14,452 bases of DNA from Reyranella sp. Lineage in GTDB: Bacteria > Pseudomonadota > Alphaproteobacteria > Reyranellales > Reyranellaceae. Position numbers and translations under genes: made by a program. The notes under the pieces are model-generated. The model searched no databases, was not told where the DNA came from, and saw only the letters and a list, made by a program, of their open reading frames with translations. Below are positions 5,723-13,104 of the stretch, piece after piece (positions within the stretch are counted from its first letter, which is position 1; every line of letters starts with the position of its first letter). The DNA lies in the NCBI GenBank assembly GCA_021732965.1, contig JAKFVZ010000407.1, positions 1 through 14,452 on the forward strand, written 5' to 3'.

Positions 5723-6598
5723 TCAGGAGCGCCGGGTGAACAGAAGGTCCTGCTGACGGGTGGGCATGGCCTCGACGCGCTGCAGCTTCGCGGGCCGGCG
5801 CCAGCGCAGGTACCATTCGAGTTCGTAGTCGTTCTCGATGGCCCAGGCGGCGAAGCCCGCGGCGCGCATCCGGTCGAAGACGTCGCGCCAGGCCTCGAAA
5901 TCGTCGTCGGGGCTCGCCTCCACCACGATGTCCATCGTCGCGGGATAGCGCGACAGTTGTTCGAGCAGGTGGCGGAGGATCGGCGGTTCCGCCCCTTCCA
6001 CGTCCATCTTGATGAGACGCAGACGCGCCAGTTCGTCGGGTTTCAGGATCTCCGCGAGCGGCAGCGCCTCGACCGACGCCATCAGCGTCCCGCCGCGTGA
6101 GGCGAGCGTGGTGGCGGCACCGATATTGCCCTCGTTGATCTCGTAGAGGTCGAGCGTGCCGGGCCTGTCGGACACGGCGGCATTTACGGCGCGCACGTTG
6201 GACGACGTGAGATTGGCTGCGAGATTACGTTGCAGGAGCGCGAAGGTACGCGGCGAGGCCTCGATCGAAACGACCTTGCCCGTGGCTCCGACGCGGGAGG
6301 AGGCGAGGAGCGTGTCGTAGCCGATGTTCGCGCCGACATCGACGAAGACGTCGCCGGCCGAAAGATTCTGCTCGATGACCCGCGAGACGTCGGGTTCCCA
6401 CACGCCGAAATAGAGGACCATGCGCTGGATCAGGTCCTGCGGATTGCAGTGCACGCGGGCACCGAAATAGGTCGTCGCCAGATGCTCGGGGCCGAGGATG
6501 CGCAGGGCCTTGTTGTAGGCGCGGAAGCCCAGCCGGGCGGCCGGCAGCGGCAGGCGCCGCAGCGTTCCCATGACGGTCTTGTGGAGGAGCTGGATCAT
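5723..6598 (-). CDS. FkbM-family SAM-dependent methyltransferase
   Basis: This 291-residue cytoplasmic enzyme belongs to the FkbM family, whose members mostly O-methylate sugars and polysaccharides or natural products. The SAM-binding motif VDVGANIGY is at residues 86-94, the SIEASP strand that contacts the SAM ribose at 111-116, and the family signature IKMDVEGAE at 196-204. The N-terminal 40 residues are helical and basic. The length is typical for the family. The start ATG at 6598 has GAGGA upstream. The gene stands alone, divergent from the dioxygenase at 6720 and convergent with the DUF4189 gene 10 bases away, so the context gives no hint of the acceptor. No glycosyltransferase or polyketide gene is in the window. 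Confidence 0.93.
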   Translation of the reverse strand: MIQLLHKTVMGTLRRLPLPAARLGFRAYNKALRILGPEHLATTYFGARVHCNPQDLIQRMVLYFGVWEPDVSRVIEQNLSAGDVFVDVGANIGYDTLLASSRVGATGKVVSIEASPRTFALLQRNLAANLTSSNVRAVNAAVSDRPGTLDLYEINEGNIGAATTLASRGGTLMASVEALPLAEILKPDELARLRLIKMDVEGAEPPILRHLLEQLSRYPATMDIVVEASPDDDFEAWRDVFDRMRAAGFAAWAIENDYELEWYLRWRRPAKLQRVEAMPTRQQDLLFTRRS

Positions 6599-6719
6599 CT
6601 CCGTCCTCTATAGCGTGTTTTGCGCGGCTTGTTCCGCAGGCCGCGGGCGGATTTCTTGACGACGAAGCCGCATGAGGCGCACCGTCGGGAAAAGTCATTC
6701 GTGGTGAGGACCCGCCCCA

Positions 6720-7571
6720 ATGCCGCTTTCCGTCAGGCCCCTTTCCCATGCCCTCGGCGCCGAGGTGAGGGGCGTCGATCTGGCCCGGCCGCTCAGCAAT
6801 TCCGAGTTCGATCAGATCCACCGGACCTTCCTCGAGAAGGGCATTCTGCTGTTCCGCAACCAGAAGATCACCCGCGAGCAGCACATCGCCTTCAGCCGCC
6901 GCTTCGGCGAGCTCGACAATCACGATTCGTTGCCGCGCGACCGCCATCCCGACTATCCAGAGCTGCTGCTGGTGACCAACATCCCCGAGAAGGACGGCAA
7001 GCAGTCGGCTTCGAAGTACACCGGCCAGCAGTGGCACTCGGACATGTCGTTCACGCCGGTGCCGTCTCTGGGCTCGCTGCTGCGCGGCATCACCATCCCG
7101 CCGGTCGGCGGCGACACGATGTTCACCAACATGTACCTGGCCTACGACACGCTGTCGGAGGGCATGAAGAAGATCGTCGAGGGGCTGCACGGAATCCACA
7201 CCGGTGGCCGCAAGGTCGACGACCCCAACTCCGACCGCGAGAAGGAGCAGAAGAAGATCAATCCGCCGATCGCCCAGCCGGTCGTCCGGGTGCATCCCGA
7301 GACCGGCCGCAAGGCGCTCTACATCGGCGAGAAGGTCTCGTGCTTCGTCGACATGACGCCGGAAGAGAGCCGGCCGCTGATCGACTACCTGGTTCGCCAT
7401 GCCACGCGGCCGCAGTTCGTCTATCGCCACCAGTGGCAGCAGGACGACATCATCCTCTGGGACAATCGCTGCACCATGCACATCGCGCTCGGCGACTACC
7501 CGGAAGGCGAGATCCGCCACCTCGAGCGCACCACCGTCAAAGGCACTCCGTCGGGATATTACCTTCAATGA
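6720..7571 (+). CDS. TauD/TfdA-family Fe(II)/2-oxoglutarate dioxygenase
   Basis: This 283-residue enzyme should hydroxylate a small, probably anionic substrate using Fe(II), O2 and 2-oxoglutarate. The iron ligands are His106 and Asp108 (QQWHSDMSF) and His254 (NRCTMHIALGDY). Arg266 and Arg270 (IRHLERTTVKG) match the arginines that hold 2-oxoglutarate. The N-terminal LGAEVRGVDLARPLS segment is typical of TauD/TfdA, as is the full length. GGTGAGGA lies nine bases before the ATG. The last codon overlaps the next gene in ATGA, so dioxygenase and binding protein form a coupled operon. The substrate may be a taurine-like sulfonate, an aryloxyalkanoate or another carboxylate; sequence reading cannot decide. 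Confidence 0.93.
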   Translation: MPLSVRPLSHALGAEVRGVDLARPLSNSEFDQIHRTFLEKGILLFRNQKITREQHIAFSRRFGELDNHDSLPRDRHPDYPELLLVTNIPEKDGKQSASKYTGQQWHSDMSFTPVPSLGSLLRGITIPPVGGDTMFTNMYLAYDTLSEGMKKIVEGLHGIHTGGRKVDDPNSDREKEQKKINPPIAQPVVRVHPETGRKALYIGEKVSCFVDMTPEESRPLIDYLVRHATRPQFVYRHQWQQDDIILWDNRCTMHIALGDYPEGEIRHLERTTVKGTPSGYYLQ

Positions 7572-8545
7572 AGCGTTCTTCCTTCCTGCGCGGCGCCGCC
7601 GCCCTCGCAATCGCCCCGTCCGTCGCACCCGCCATCGTGCGTGCCCAGGGCGCCTATCCCGACAAGCAGATCCGGATGGTGATCCCGTTCGCCGCGGGCG
7701 GCACGACCGACCTGATGGCGCGCGCCGTCGGCCAGCATTTCGCGCAGGCCTGGGGCCAGCCCGTCGTGGCCGACAACCGCGCGGGCGCCAACGGCGTCGT
7801 TGCGGGCGAGATCGTCGCCAAGGCGCCGGGCGACGGCTACACGCTCACCGTCGTGGCGATGGGCCACGCCATCAATCCGCTGATCTACAAGAAGCTGCCC
7901 TACGATGGCGTGAACGACTTCACGCCGATCAGCCTGCTCGCGACGTTTCCGCAGCTCGTGCTGGTGCATCCGTCGGTCAAGGCCAACACGCTGCCCGAGC
8001 TCATTCAGCTGGCGAAGACCGCCTCGCCGCCGCTCACCTATGCCTCGGGCGGCAACGGCTCGTCCCAGCACCTGGCTGGCGCGCTGTTCGCCCACATGGC
8101 GAAGCTCAACCTGACCCATGTCGCCTACAAGGGCGGCAATCCCGCCCAGCTCGACCTGATGGCCGGCAACGTCAACATGATGATCACGCAGCCCAATTCG
8201 AAGGACCTGATCACCACCGGCAAGATGCGCGCGCTGGCGGTCAGCTCGGCCAAGCGCAGCCAGTACTATCCGGAGCTGCCGACCGTCGCCGAGGCCGGTG
8301 TGCCCGGCTACGAATCGGTCGCCTGGTACGGGCTGCTCGGCCCCAAGGGCATGCCACCGGACCTGGTGAAGAAGATCGCGGACGAGACGGTAAAGGCCTG
8401 CGCCGGCGAAGGTACCAAGTCGATCGTCGCAGGCCAGGGCGGCGACATGGTCGCCGGCGCACCCGCGCAGTTCGCCGAATTCATCGCCGCCGAGCGCAAG
8501 CGCTACGAGGCGATCGTTCGCGAAGCCAACATGACGGTCGACTAG
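7568..8545 (+). CDS. Bug-family tripartite tricarboxylate transporter substrate-binding protein
   Basis: This 325-residue periplasmic binding protein belongs to the Bug (TctC-like) family, which captures carboxylates and related anions. Residues 1-26 are a signal peptide (MKRSSFLRG, hydrophobic core, IVRA-QG). The family opening follows (YPDKQIRMVIPFAAGGTTDLMAR). Later markers include VVADNRAGANGVVAGEIVAKAPGDGYTL, YASGGNGSSQHLAG, HVAYKGGNPAQLDLMAGNVNMM, and LPTVAEAGVPGYES-AWYGLLGPKGMP. The ATG overlaps the dioxygenase stop by ATGA. No TctA/TctB membrane genes accompany it here, as is common for Bug orphans. By inference it binds the dioxygenase's substrate or a precursor of it. The same frame is open far upstream (from 6620), but that part is a shadow of the dioxygenase gene. 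Confidence 0.93.
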   Translation: MKRSSFLRGAAALAIAPSVAPAIVRAQGAYPDKQIRMVIPFAAGGTTDLMARAVGQHFAQAWGQPVVADNRAGANGVVAGEIVAKAPGDGYTLTVVAMGHAINPLIYKKLPYDGVNDFTPISLLATFPQLVLVHPSVKANTLPELIQLAKTASPPLTYASGGNGSSQHLAGALFAHMAKLNLTHVAYKGGNPAQLDLMAGNVNMMITQPNSKDLITTGKMRALAVSSAKRSQYYPELPTVAEAGVPGYESVAWYGLLGPKGMPPDLVKKIADETVKACAGEGTKSIVAGQGGDMVAGAPAQFAEFIAAERKRYEAIVREANMTVD

Positions 8546-8554
8546 GTCAGTCGA

Positions 8555-8821
8555 TCAACGCGTGCCGGCAGGGGGTGCCTGTCGGGTCGTGTCGGAGCCG
8601 ACACCCGGTTGTCCCGCGCTGGGAGCGCCCGGTGCGGGGGTGATCGTCGAACCGCCCGGAAGCGGCGACGATGGCGGTGGCGGAACGGTCGGCGATGTGC
8701 CGGCCGGCGCCGGTGACGTCGATGCGCCGCCGCTGCTGGATCCACCTCCCGACGATTGCGCGTGGACGGCTCCGGCCGTGACGGCCAAGGCCAGAGCGGC
8801 GATCAAGGCTTTTCCAAACAT
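8555..8821 (-). CDS. Small secreted Pro/Ser/Gly-rich protein
   Basis: This encodes 88 residues. Residues 1-22 form a signal peptide ending in VHA before QSS. The rest is low-complexity: Gly/Ser-rich for about 15 residues, then Pro/Thr/Ser/Gly-rich, with no cysteine. It is probably disordered and extracytoplasmic. The ATG at 8821 is supported by GGGAGG upstream; a longer in-frame start at 8887 has no such site and would bury the signal peptide. The gene is convergent with the Bug protein gene, nine bases apart. No function can be assigned. Confidence 0.7.
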   Translation of the reverse strand: MFGKALIAALALAVTAGAVHAQSSGGGSSSGGASTSPAPAGTSPTVPPPPSSPLPGGSTITPAPGAPSAGQPGVGSDTTRQAPPAGTR

Positions 8822-8929
8822 CCGATCCTCCCAGGAATGATCGGCGGTCAACCGCTGGAGGAAGCGCGCGTTGCATGGCCGCGCCAAAAGCTAGCGTCTT
8901 TGCGAAACCGATAGAATCACCAACACCAA

Positions 8930-9037
8930 CCTCATGCTGAGGAGCGCTCCGCAGGAGCGCGTCTCGAAGCATGGGCACGAGCACCGCGTTTGTTGCCCAT
9001 CCTTCGAGACGGCCCTTCAGGCCTCCTCAGGATGAGG
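8930..9037. repeat. 108-bp palindromic interspersed repeat element (REP-like)
   Basis: Two outer arms, CCTCATGCTGAGGAG (8930-8944) and CTCCTCAGGATGAGG (9023-9037), are complementary at 14 of 15 positions. Two inner arms, GTCTCGAAGCATGGGC (8961-8976) and GCCCATCCTTCGAGAC (8995-9010), match at 15 of 16. Between outer and inner arms each side holds its own hairpin: GCGCTCC-GCA-GGAGCGC (8944-8960) on the left and GGCC-CTTCA-GGCC (9011-9023) on the right. The pattern resembles dispersed palindromic repeats I recall from Bradyrhizobium-type genomes. It lies between two minus-strand starts/stops and encodes nothing. Confidence 0.8.
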
Positions 9038-9069
9038 CAGGTGCTTGATCTATCTGCAGCGGAAAGACG

Positions 9070-9615
9070 CTAGATCGGCTTGCCTTCGCTGGCGGCCCAG
9101 CGGGCCATCAAGCCGTTGCTCGGCTGGGTACGGTCCCTGACCTTTCGCGTTGTTTCGGCGCCGGCGACCGGCAGGCCTTTCGGGTCTAGCAGGCCGGCCT
9201 GCACGAGGACCGACGCCTGGTCCCAGTAGATGTGCTCGTGAGCCACCTTGCCATCGACGAACCGGACGATGGCGACCAGCGGAATTTCGACCTTGCGCCC
9301 GGTCGGTGCGACACCCGGCAGCATCCAGTCGACTTCGCTTGTATGGGTGAAGCTGAACACCATTTCGTCGACGATCTGGTCGGCGCCGATCGTGCGGCTC
9401 ACCGGGACGAGGGCCGTATCAGGGGGATTGTTGCCGATGAAATGGTACTTGTAGAAGCGCTTGAGCTGATCGTGGCCCACGCCGCCGGTCATGGTCGGAA
9501 CATGGTTCACGTATGGCGTCGCAACCATCGTGGCCATTGTGGCATCCACGTCGCGGGTCTCGAATTCATGGCGGCAATGGGCTTCCCAGAGAGCGGCGAG
9601 GTCGTGAGCGGGCAT
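9070..9615 (-). CDS. NTF2/SnoaL-like protein
   Basis: This is a 181-residue cytoplasmic protein with the NTF2-like alpha+beta barrel pattern. The N-terminal helix (LAALWEAHCRHEFETRDVDATMATM) leads to PYVNHVPTMTGG, a small-ligand pocket type. The strands RKVEIPLVAIVRFVDGKVAHEHIYWDQASVLVQAGLL are the most typical SnoaL-like stretch. The C-terminal 40 residues extend past the usual domain. Families of this fold include polyketide cyclases, isomerases and dehydratases, as well as non-enzymatic binding proteins; the reaction cannot be named. The ATG at 9615 has AGGGGG upstream, somewhat distant. The gene follows the AHSA1-type gene by 67 bases on the same strand, so the two may be co-transcribed. 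Confidence 0.82.
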   Translation of the reverse strand: MPAHDLAALWEAHCRHEFETRDVDATMATMVATPYVNHVPTMTGGVGHDQLKRFYKYHFIGNNPPDTALVPVSRTIGADQIVDEMVFSFTHTSEVDWMLPGVAPTGRKVEIPLVAIVRFVDGKVAHEHIYWDQASVLVQAGLLDPKGLPVAGAETTRKVRDRTQPSNGLMARWAASEGKPI

Positions 9616-9682
9616 GGCGGCTGTCCCCCTGTCATGCTGAAAGGGACAGCCTATCGCGTTCGCCGGGTAGTTTCCCGGGAGA

Positions 9683-10153
9683 TCAGAGCGTCGCGGCCAG
9701 TGCGGCGAGCTGGTCGGCGCAAATGCCCCAGCCCTGGTGGAAGCCCATCTTCTCGTGGGCCTCGCGATCCTCGACCGTCCAGTGGCGGACCCGCGCGGTG
9801 TAGAGCGTCTTGTCTCCCTGCGGCTCGAAGGTGAGGATCACCGTCATGAACGGCTTTGCCGAAGGCTGCCACGCCTCGGTGAAGGCATCGGTGAAGACCA
9901 GCCGCTCGTTCGGGACGACTTCAAGGTAGATGCCGCGGTTCGGCAAGTCCTCCCCATCGGGGCCGCGCATCACGATCAGGTTCGCGCCGCCGGGCCTGAC
10001 ATCCACCTCGACGACCGGCGTCTCGTAGGGCTTGGGCGCGAACCACTGTTTCATCAGCGCCGGTTCGGTCCAGCAGCGATAGAGCGCCTCGCGCCGCGCA
10101 TCGATCAGGCGCGTCAGCACGAGTTCGCGATCGGTGGAGGGGCTGGTCGTCAT
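9683..10153 (-). CDS. SRPBCC/AHSA1-type protein
   Basis: This 156-residue protein is of the START-like SRPBCC superfamily, AHSA1 (activator of Hsp90 ATPase C-terminal-like) group. The typical opening ELVLTRLIDARREALYRCWTEPALMKQWFAP spans residues 9-40. GG-NLIVMRGPDGEDLPNRGIYLEVVPNERLVFTDAF lies in mid-domain. The end HEKMGFHQGWGICADQLAALA matches the closing helix that forms the hydrophobic cavity. Bacterial members bind hydrophobic ligands and are mostly uncharacterised. The ATG at 10153 has AAGGAG at good spacing; a longer in-frame start at 10216 lacks this. The NTF2-like gene lies 67 bases downstream on the same strand. Confidence 0.9.
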   Translation of the reverse strand: MTTSPSTDRELVLTRLIDARREALYRCWTEPALMKQWFAPKPYETPVVEVDVRPGGANLIVMRGPDGEDLPNRGIYLEVVPNERLVFTDAFTEAWQPSAKPFMTVILTFEPQGDKTLYTARVRHWTVEDREAHEKMGFHQGWGICADQLAALAATL

Positions 10154-10226
10154 TGCAGGCTCCTTGTGAGGTCGGTCTGTCCCGAGGACGGACGACGCCG
10201 ACCCGTGCCGACACAAGGGGACGACT

Positions 10227-11342
10227 TTATTCGCGCGGTCCGGAGGAGCCCGGGGTCACGCCGCCATACTCATGGCTGACCCGGCCGTTCCAGCCATAGC
10301 CGACATAGCCGCCGGCGGCGTCGTAGAGATAGTCGAAGCCTTCGAGAAACATGCGTCCGGTGTTCACGAAGACATTGGCGTCGTGAACCACCTCGACCCG
10401 TTCGGGATGGAGAGGGTTGCCGCGACGCCCGGTGCGGAACTCGTAGAAGGCGGGCTGCGGACGCTGGCGATCGGGCATGAACAGTTCGATGCGGGTGCCT
10501 TCGGGCGCGCGGCGGCCGCGGTGCAGGCCCGTGCCGGGGGGTGGCGAGAGGAACATGTAGTCGATGCCTGTATCCATCAGCATCGTTCCGCGGCCGGTGA
10601 CGCCATTGACCGACACGGTCATGGGCGCGCCGTTCCAGTCGGGTACGCCCGGCGGATGCGCCTTCGGCGTCAGCTTCACGAACGCCATGTGGCGAGTGAG
10701 GGTCGGAGTCATGCCGAGATGCACGCCAGTACGGGTGATGACATAGCCCGGCCGCACCGAACTCACCGGTCGTCCGGAGGCGAGCGACACCAGGCTCACG
10801 AAGGGATTCTTGGGCGAAGCGTCGCCGGCAGTCGCCTGCGCCGCACCACGGTCGAAGCCGATCCCCATGAAGCCGACGTTGCGCGGCTCGGATTCCGGCC
10901 GGCAGTCGCGGGCATGCTCGAGGCAGGTGATCTCGGTCACGCGCAGCACCTGCACGCGCGCGGTCGCGACGGGGGTGTGGGCGTCGCGGCGGATCACGAC
11001 GTCGGTCATCCAGTGCTCGCCGGTCAGCACGCGACCGCTGCTGTTGTAGACGAGGCGTCCCGGTCCCTGCGAAACATCTTTCGGGCCGGGCGTGAAGTGC
11101 TCGGCCGATACGACGATGCCGGTCGAGCCGGTGTCCATGCCGAACCAGCGCGGCTTGCTGCCGTTGAGGCTGAGCCAGACCTGCGGCACGTGCGACATCG
11201 AGATGGGGCCGTTGGCGAAGGGAATCTCGATCGCGTCGAGTCCTTCGTAGGCCCGCCACGGTTCCTGGGCCCGCACTCCGGCCAGCGCCGATAGCATGAG
11301 CGTCAGGGCCGCGGCGGCGAGGATGCGGAGCGGGCGTGACAT
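10227..11342 (-). CDS. Secreted pepsin-like aspartic protease homologue (two DTG motifs)
   Basis: This encodes 371 residues. Residues 1-25 form a signal peptide ending near VRA-QE. Residues 67-76 carry FGMDTGSTGI with Asp70 in a DTGS motif. Residues 254-262 carry MLMDTGIDY with Asp257 in a second DTG. Between them are VYNSSG...GEHWMTDVVI (98-117) and GFMGIGFDRG (157-166), which look like the substrate-cleft and D-GLG regions of A1 (pepsin) proteases. Near the end, GRMFLEGFDYLYDAAGGYVGYGW (329-351) resembles the conserved final lobe motif. This bilobal layout is unusual in bacteria; proteolytic activity is inferred. Cys140 and Cys147 could pair. The start is chosen to expose the signal peptide; the ribosome site (GAAGAG) is weak. 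It follows the secreted-protein gene by 26 bases, so the pair is likely an operon. Confidence 0.78.
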   Translation of the reverse strand: MSRPLRILAAAALTLMLSALAGVRAQEPWRAYEGLDAIEIPFANGPISMSHVPQVWLSLNGSKPRWFGMDTGSTGIVVSAEHFTPGPKDVSQGPGRLVYNSSGRVLTGEHWMTDVVIRRDAHTPVATARVQVLRVTEITCLEHARDCRPESEPRNVGFMGIGFDRGAAQATAGDASPKNPFVSLVSLASGRPVSSVRPGYVITRTGVHLGMTPTLTRHMAFVKLTPKAHPPGVPDWNGAPMTVSVNGVTGRGTMLMDTGIDYMFLSPPPGTGLHRGRRAPEGTRIELFMPDRQRPQPAFYEFRTGRRGNPLHPERVEVVHDANVFVNTGRMFLEGFDYLYDAAGGYVGYGWNGRVSHEYGGVTPGSSGPRE

Positions 11343-11368
11343 GGCGGGTCTCTTCTGACGCGGGGGAA

Positions 11369-12238
11369 TCAATCGGGGAAGTCGAAGTCCAGGTTGTTGG
11401 ACTTGATGCCGGCCTTCCCGAACCAGTCGGGGCCCAGCAGGCTGATTGGTTTGCCGATGCACTTCAGGGTCGCGATTCGCTTGCCGTCGCGTTCGACGGC
11501 CAAGCCAGCCTTCTCCTGGACCTCGCCCCGCGGCCCCCAGTTGCCGATGCCGGTGTAGACCGTGAACGCGATGTTGTTGCTCTTCGTAGCGACGCGCAGC
11601 CACGCGCCACCTCCGCCGGCGAAGGGAACGGATTCGCCGCTGGCCGCCTGGGGCGGCGGCATCTGGGCAGCCGGAAGCGTCAGGTCGAGCGGCTCGTTCG
11701 AATCGGGCTTGCCAGTGCGGTACTGCAGGTAGCCCCGGGTGGGAGCCGCGTCCTTCGAGGCGCAGACCGATACCAGCTTGGTGGGGCTGGTGCGGCAGGA
11801 GAAAACGACCATCTCCGCAGGCGTGCAGAACGAGGCCTGACCGACTTTGGCGGCGGCCGGAGGAGGAGCGGAAGGCGCAGCGGGCGCGGTCGCGGCGAGG
11901 GGGGCGGGCTTGGCGGAGACGATCAGGACGACGGTATCGCTCTTCTTGCAGTCGGGGTCCCCCTGGCAGGACGCCGCCATCACGCGCGCCGTCTTGTAGG
12001 TCAGGGCCAGACGCTTGCCCTTGAGGGCCTTCTCCTGGGCACAGAGCTCGAAGTCCGCGGACTCGTAGAAGGTGGCGCCGCGGTCGTCCTTCAGGGTGAC
12101 GCCGCAGGACACGTCGCCATTCTGGAATTCGATCGGCGTGCCGAAGGCCCGCTTCTTTTGGCCGGCGACCGTGACCGTGTCCTGGGCGGCGGCGGGCAGG
12201 GCTGACAAAAGGAGAAGGATCACTGACGCCGAGCGCAT
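11369..12238 (-). CDS. Secreted two-part Cys-containing protein of unknown function
   Basis: This encodes 289 residues. Residues 1-18 (MRSASVILLLL...PAAA) form a signal peptide. A first domain of about 90 residues has four Cys (VSCGV, FELC, ASCQGDPDC). An Ala/Pro linker follows, around residues 112-130. The second domain begins with ASFCTPAEMVVFSC and has four more Cys. It contains GGGGAWLRV, IAFTVYTGIGNWG and an ERDGK..ATLKC segment, a pattern seen in conserved hypothetical exported proteins. Eight cysteines suggest disulfides. The start is uncertain: ATG 12238 gives a perfect signal peptide but no clear ribosome site, while TTG 12253 has CGGAG six bases ahead and adds five residues. It is the first gene of a likely operon with the pepsin-like gene, perhaps as its partner or substrate; that is inference. 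Confidence 0.75.
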   Translation of the reverse strand: MRSASVILLLLSALPAAAQDTVTVAGQKKRAFGTPIEFQNGDVSCGVTLKDDRGATFYESADFELCAQEKALKGKRLALTYKTARVMAASCQGDPDCKKSDTVVLIVSAKPAPLAATAPAAPSAPPPAAAKVGQASFCTPAEMVVFSCRTSPTKLVSVCASKDAAPTRGYLQYRTGKPDSNEPLDLTLPAAQMPPPQAASGESVPFAGGGGAWLRVATKSNNIAFTVYTGIGNWGPRGEVQEKAGLAVERDGKRIATLKCIGKPISLLGPDWFGKAGIKSNNLDFDFPD

Positions 12239-12257
12239 GAGGGAAGTAGACAAGCGA

Positions 12258-12287
12258 GACTCCGGGGCTGAAGCGGGTGCCGGAGTC
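12258..12287 (-). promoter_or_regulatory. Leader hairpin overlapping the candidate ribosome site of the 11369-12238 gene
   Basis: GACTCCGG (12258-12265) and CCGGAGTC (12280-12287) are perfect 8-base arms around a 14-base loop. On the minus strand transcript the 3' arm contains CGGAG, the best ribosome-site candidate for the secreted-protein gene. Folding would hide it, so this could be a translational control element. Alternatively it is an operator. Visual call only. Confidence 0.3.
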
Positions 12288-12489
12288 ATAGACGATGCGA
12301 CGCGGTATGTCGCGCGAGCAACGCGAAAGACCCGCTCCAGCGATGCCGGGCGGGCCTTACGAACTCGCCGGTACATCCGCGGCTCAGTCCGTGCTGGTCA
12401 ATCAACGCCGGATACCGGGAATGGTTGCCGGAAAAGGGCGCGTCACAAGATGGACGCAACTATTGGAGCGCCAACCTCGTTGATCGCCC

Positions 12490-12840
12490 ATGTCCAATAG
12501 CAGCACCCTCGAGGAGATCAGCCCGTATCTTGTGCTGGGCCAGGCCGACGACGGCGGAGCGCCGATCGTCGAGACGGCGCGCGTGCTGCACGACCTGATC
12601 GTCACGTTTCCGCCACAGGGTCACTATTCGGTGCGAACGGTCGATGACGAATGCGGGCCGGCCATCCATTGCGCCTTTGAGCGCAAGGGTGACGCCGACC
12701 GGCTGGCTGCAGCTGTCGGCGCGATCGAGGTCGCGCGCTACGAGACTTACCGCAGCGAGCGCGCCTTCTTCCTCGACGAGAAGGCGACACGCGCCATCCG
12801 CCGCACGCTGGAGCGGCGGCGGTCGACGGCGTCGAACTAG
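12490..12840 (+). CDS. Hypothetical protein, 116 residues
   Basis: I do not recognise this protein. It has 116 residues, no signal peptide or membrane segment, two cysteines, and a strongly basic C-terminus (AIRRTLERRR). The mixed alternation of strands and helices suggests a small soluble domain: VRTVDDECGPAIHCAFERKGDADRLAAAVGA could be a strand followed by a helix. No clear ribosome site precedes the ATG. Codon usage looks coding for this GC-rich genome. Its stop codon overlaps that of the convergent small gene (CTAG at 12837-12840), which supports both being real, since tight convergent stops are frequent in compact genomes. Confidence 0.6.
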   Translation: MSNSSTLEEISPYLVLGQADDGGAPIVETARVLHDLIVTFPPQGHYSVRTVDDECGPAIHCAFERKGDADRLAAAVGAIEVARYETYRSERAFFLDEKATRAIRRTLERRRSTASN

Positions 12841-13100
12841 AGAATTCCGAACAGGCGCGCGACGCGCTGGACGGCGCCCCAGGCCGGATCGAGAGTTGCG
12901 AAGGTGCGCGCCATCTCGTTGGCGTCGTTGAGCAGCGCCTTGAGCTTCACGTCGCTCGGCTCGTCCTTCTCGGCCTCCATCCGCGCCTCCTCGAAGAGGG
13001 CACGAAGTTCGCGCATCTCCTCGGTGTAATCGGCGTCGATCGCCTTCACCGAATCGGCGAGGGCGCTGGCGAGGGTCGGATCGTTCGCTTTGTCGGTCAT
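12837..13100 (-). CDS. Hypothetical 87-residue protein downstream of the molybdenum hydroxylase gene
   Basis: This is a small soluble protein of 87 residues. It is mostly helical and charged: residues 15-50 are rich in Glu, Arg and Lys (EEMRELRALFEEARMEAEKDE) and could form a coiled coil or helical hairpin. The C-terminus is hydrophobic (VQRVARLFGIL). It has no cysteine and no signal peptide. The start lies only four bases past the stop of the molybdopterin-subunit gene, so it is co-transcribed and probably coupled. It is too short for a classical maturation factor such as CoxD or XdhC. It may be an accessory or assembly factor, or just an operon passenger. Confidence 0.68.
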   Translation of the reverse strand: MTDKANDPTLASALADSVKAIDADYTEEMRELRALFEEARMEAEKDEPSDVKLKALLNDANEMARTFATLDPAWGAVQRVARLFGIL

Positions 13101-13104
13101 ACTC

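Noticed and set aside
6620..7567. Possible fusion of an N-terminal extension to the Bug protein
   Set aside because: The upstream part is out of frame with, and covered by, the dioxygenase gene. The signal peptide begins at 7568, so no fusion is present.
6225..7628. 467-codon minus-strand frame across the FkbM start and the dioxygenase
   Set aside because: It overlaps two genes with clear catalytic motifs; composition is Arg/Leu/Ala-rich shadow sequence.
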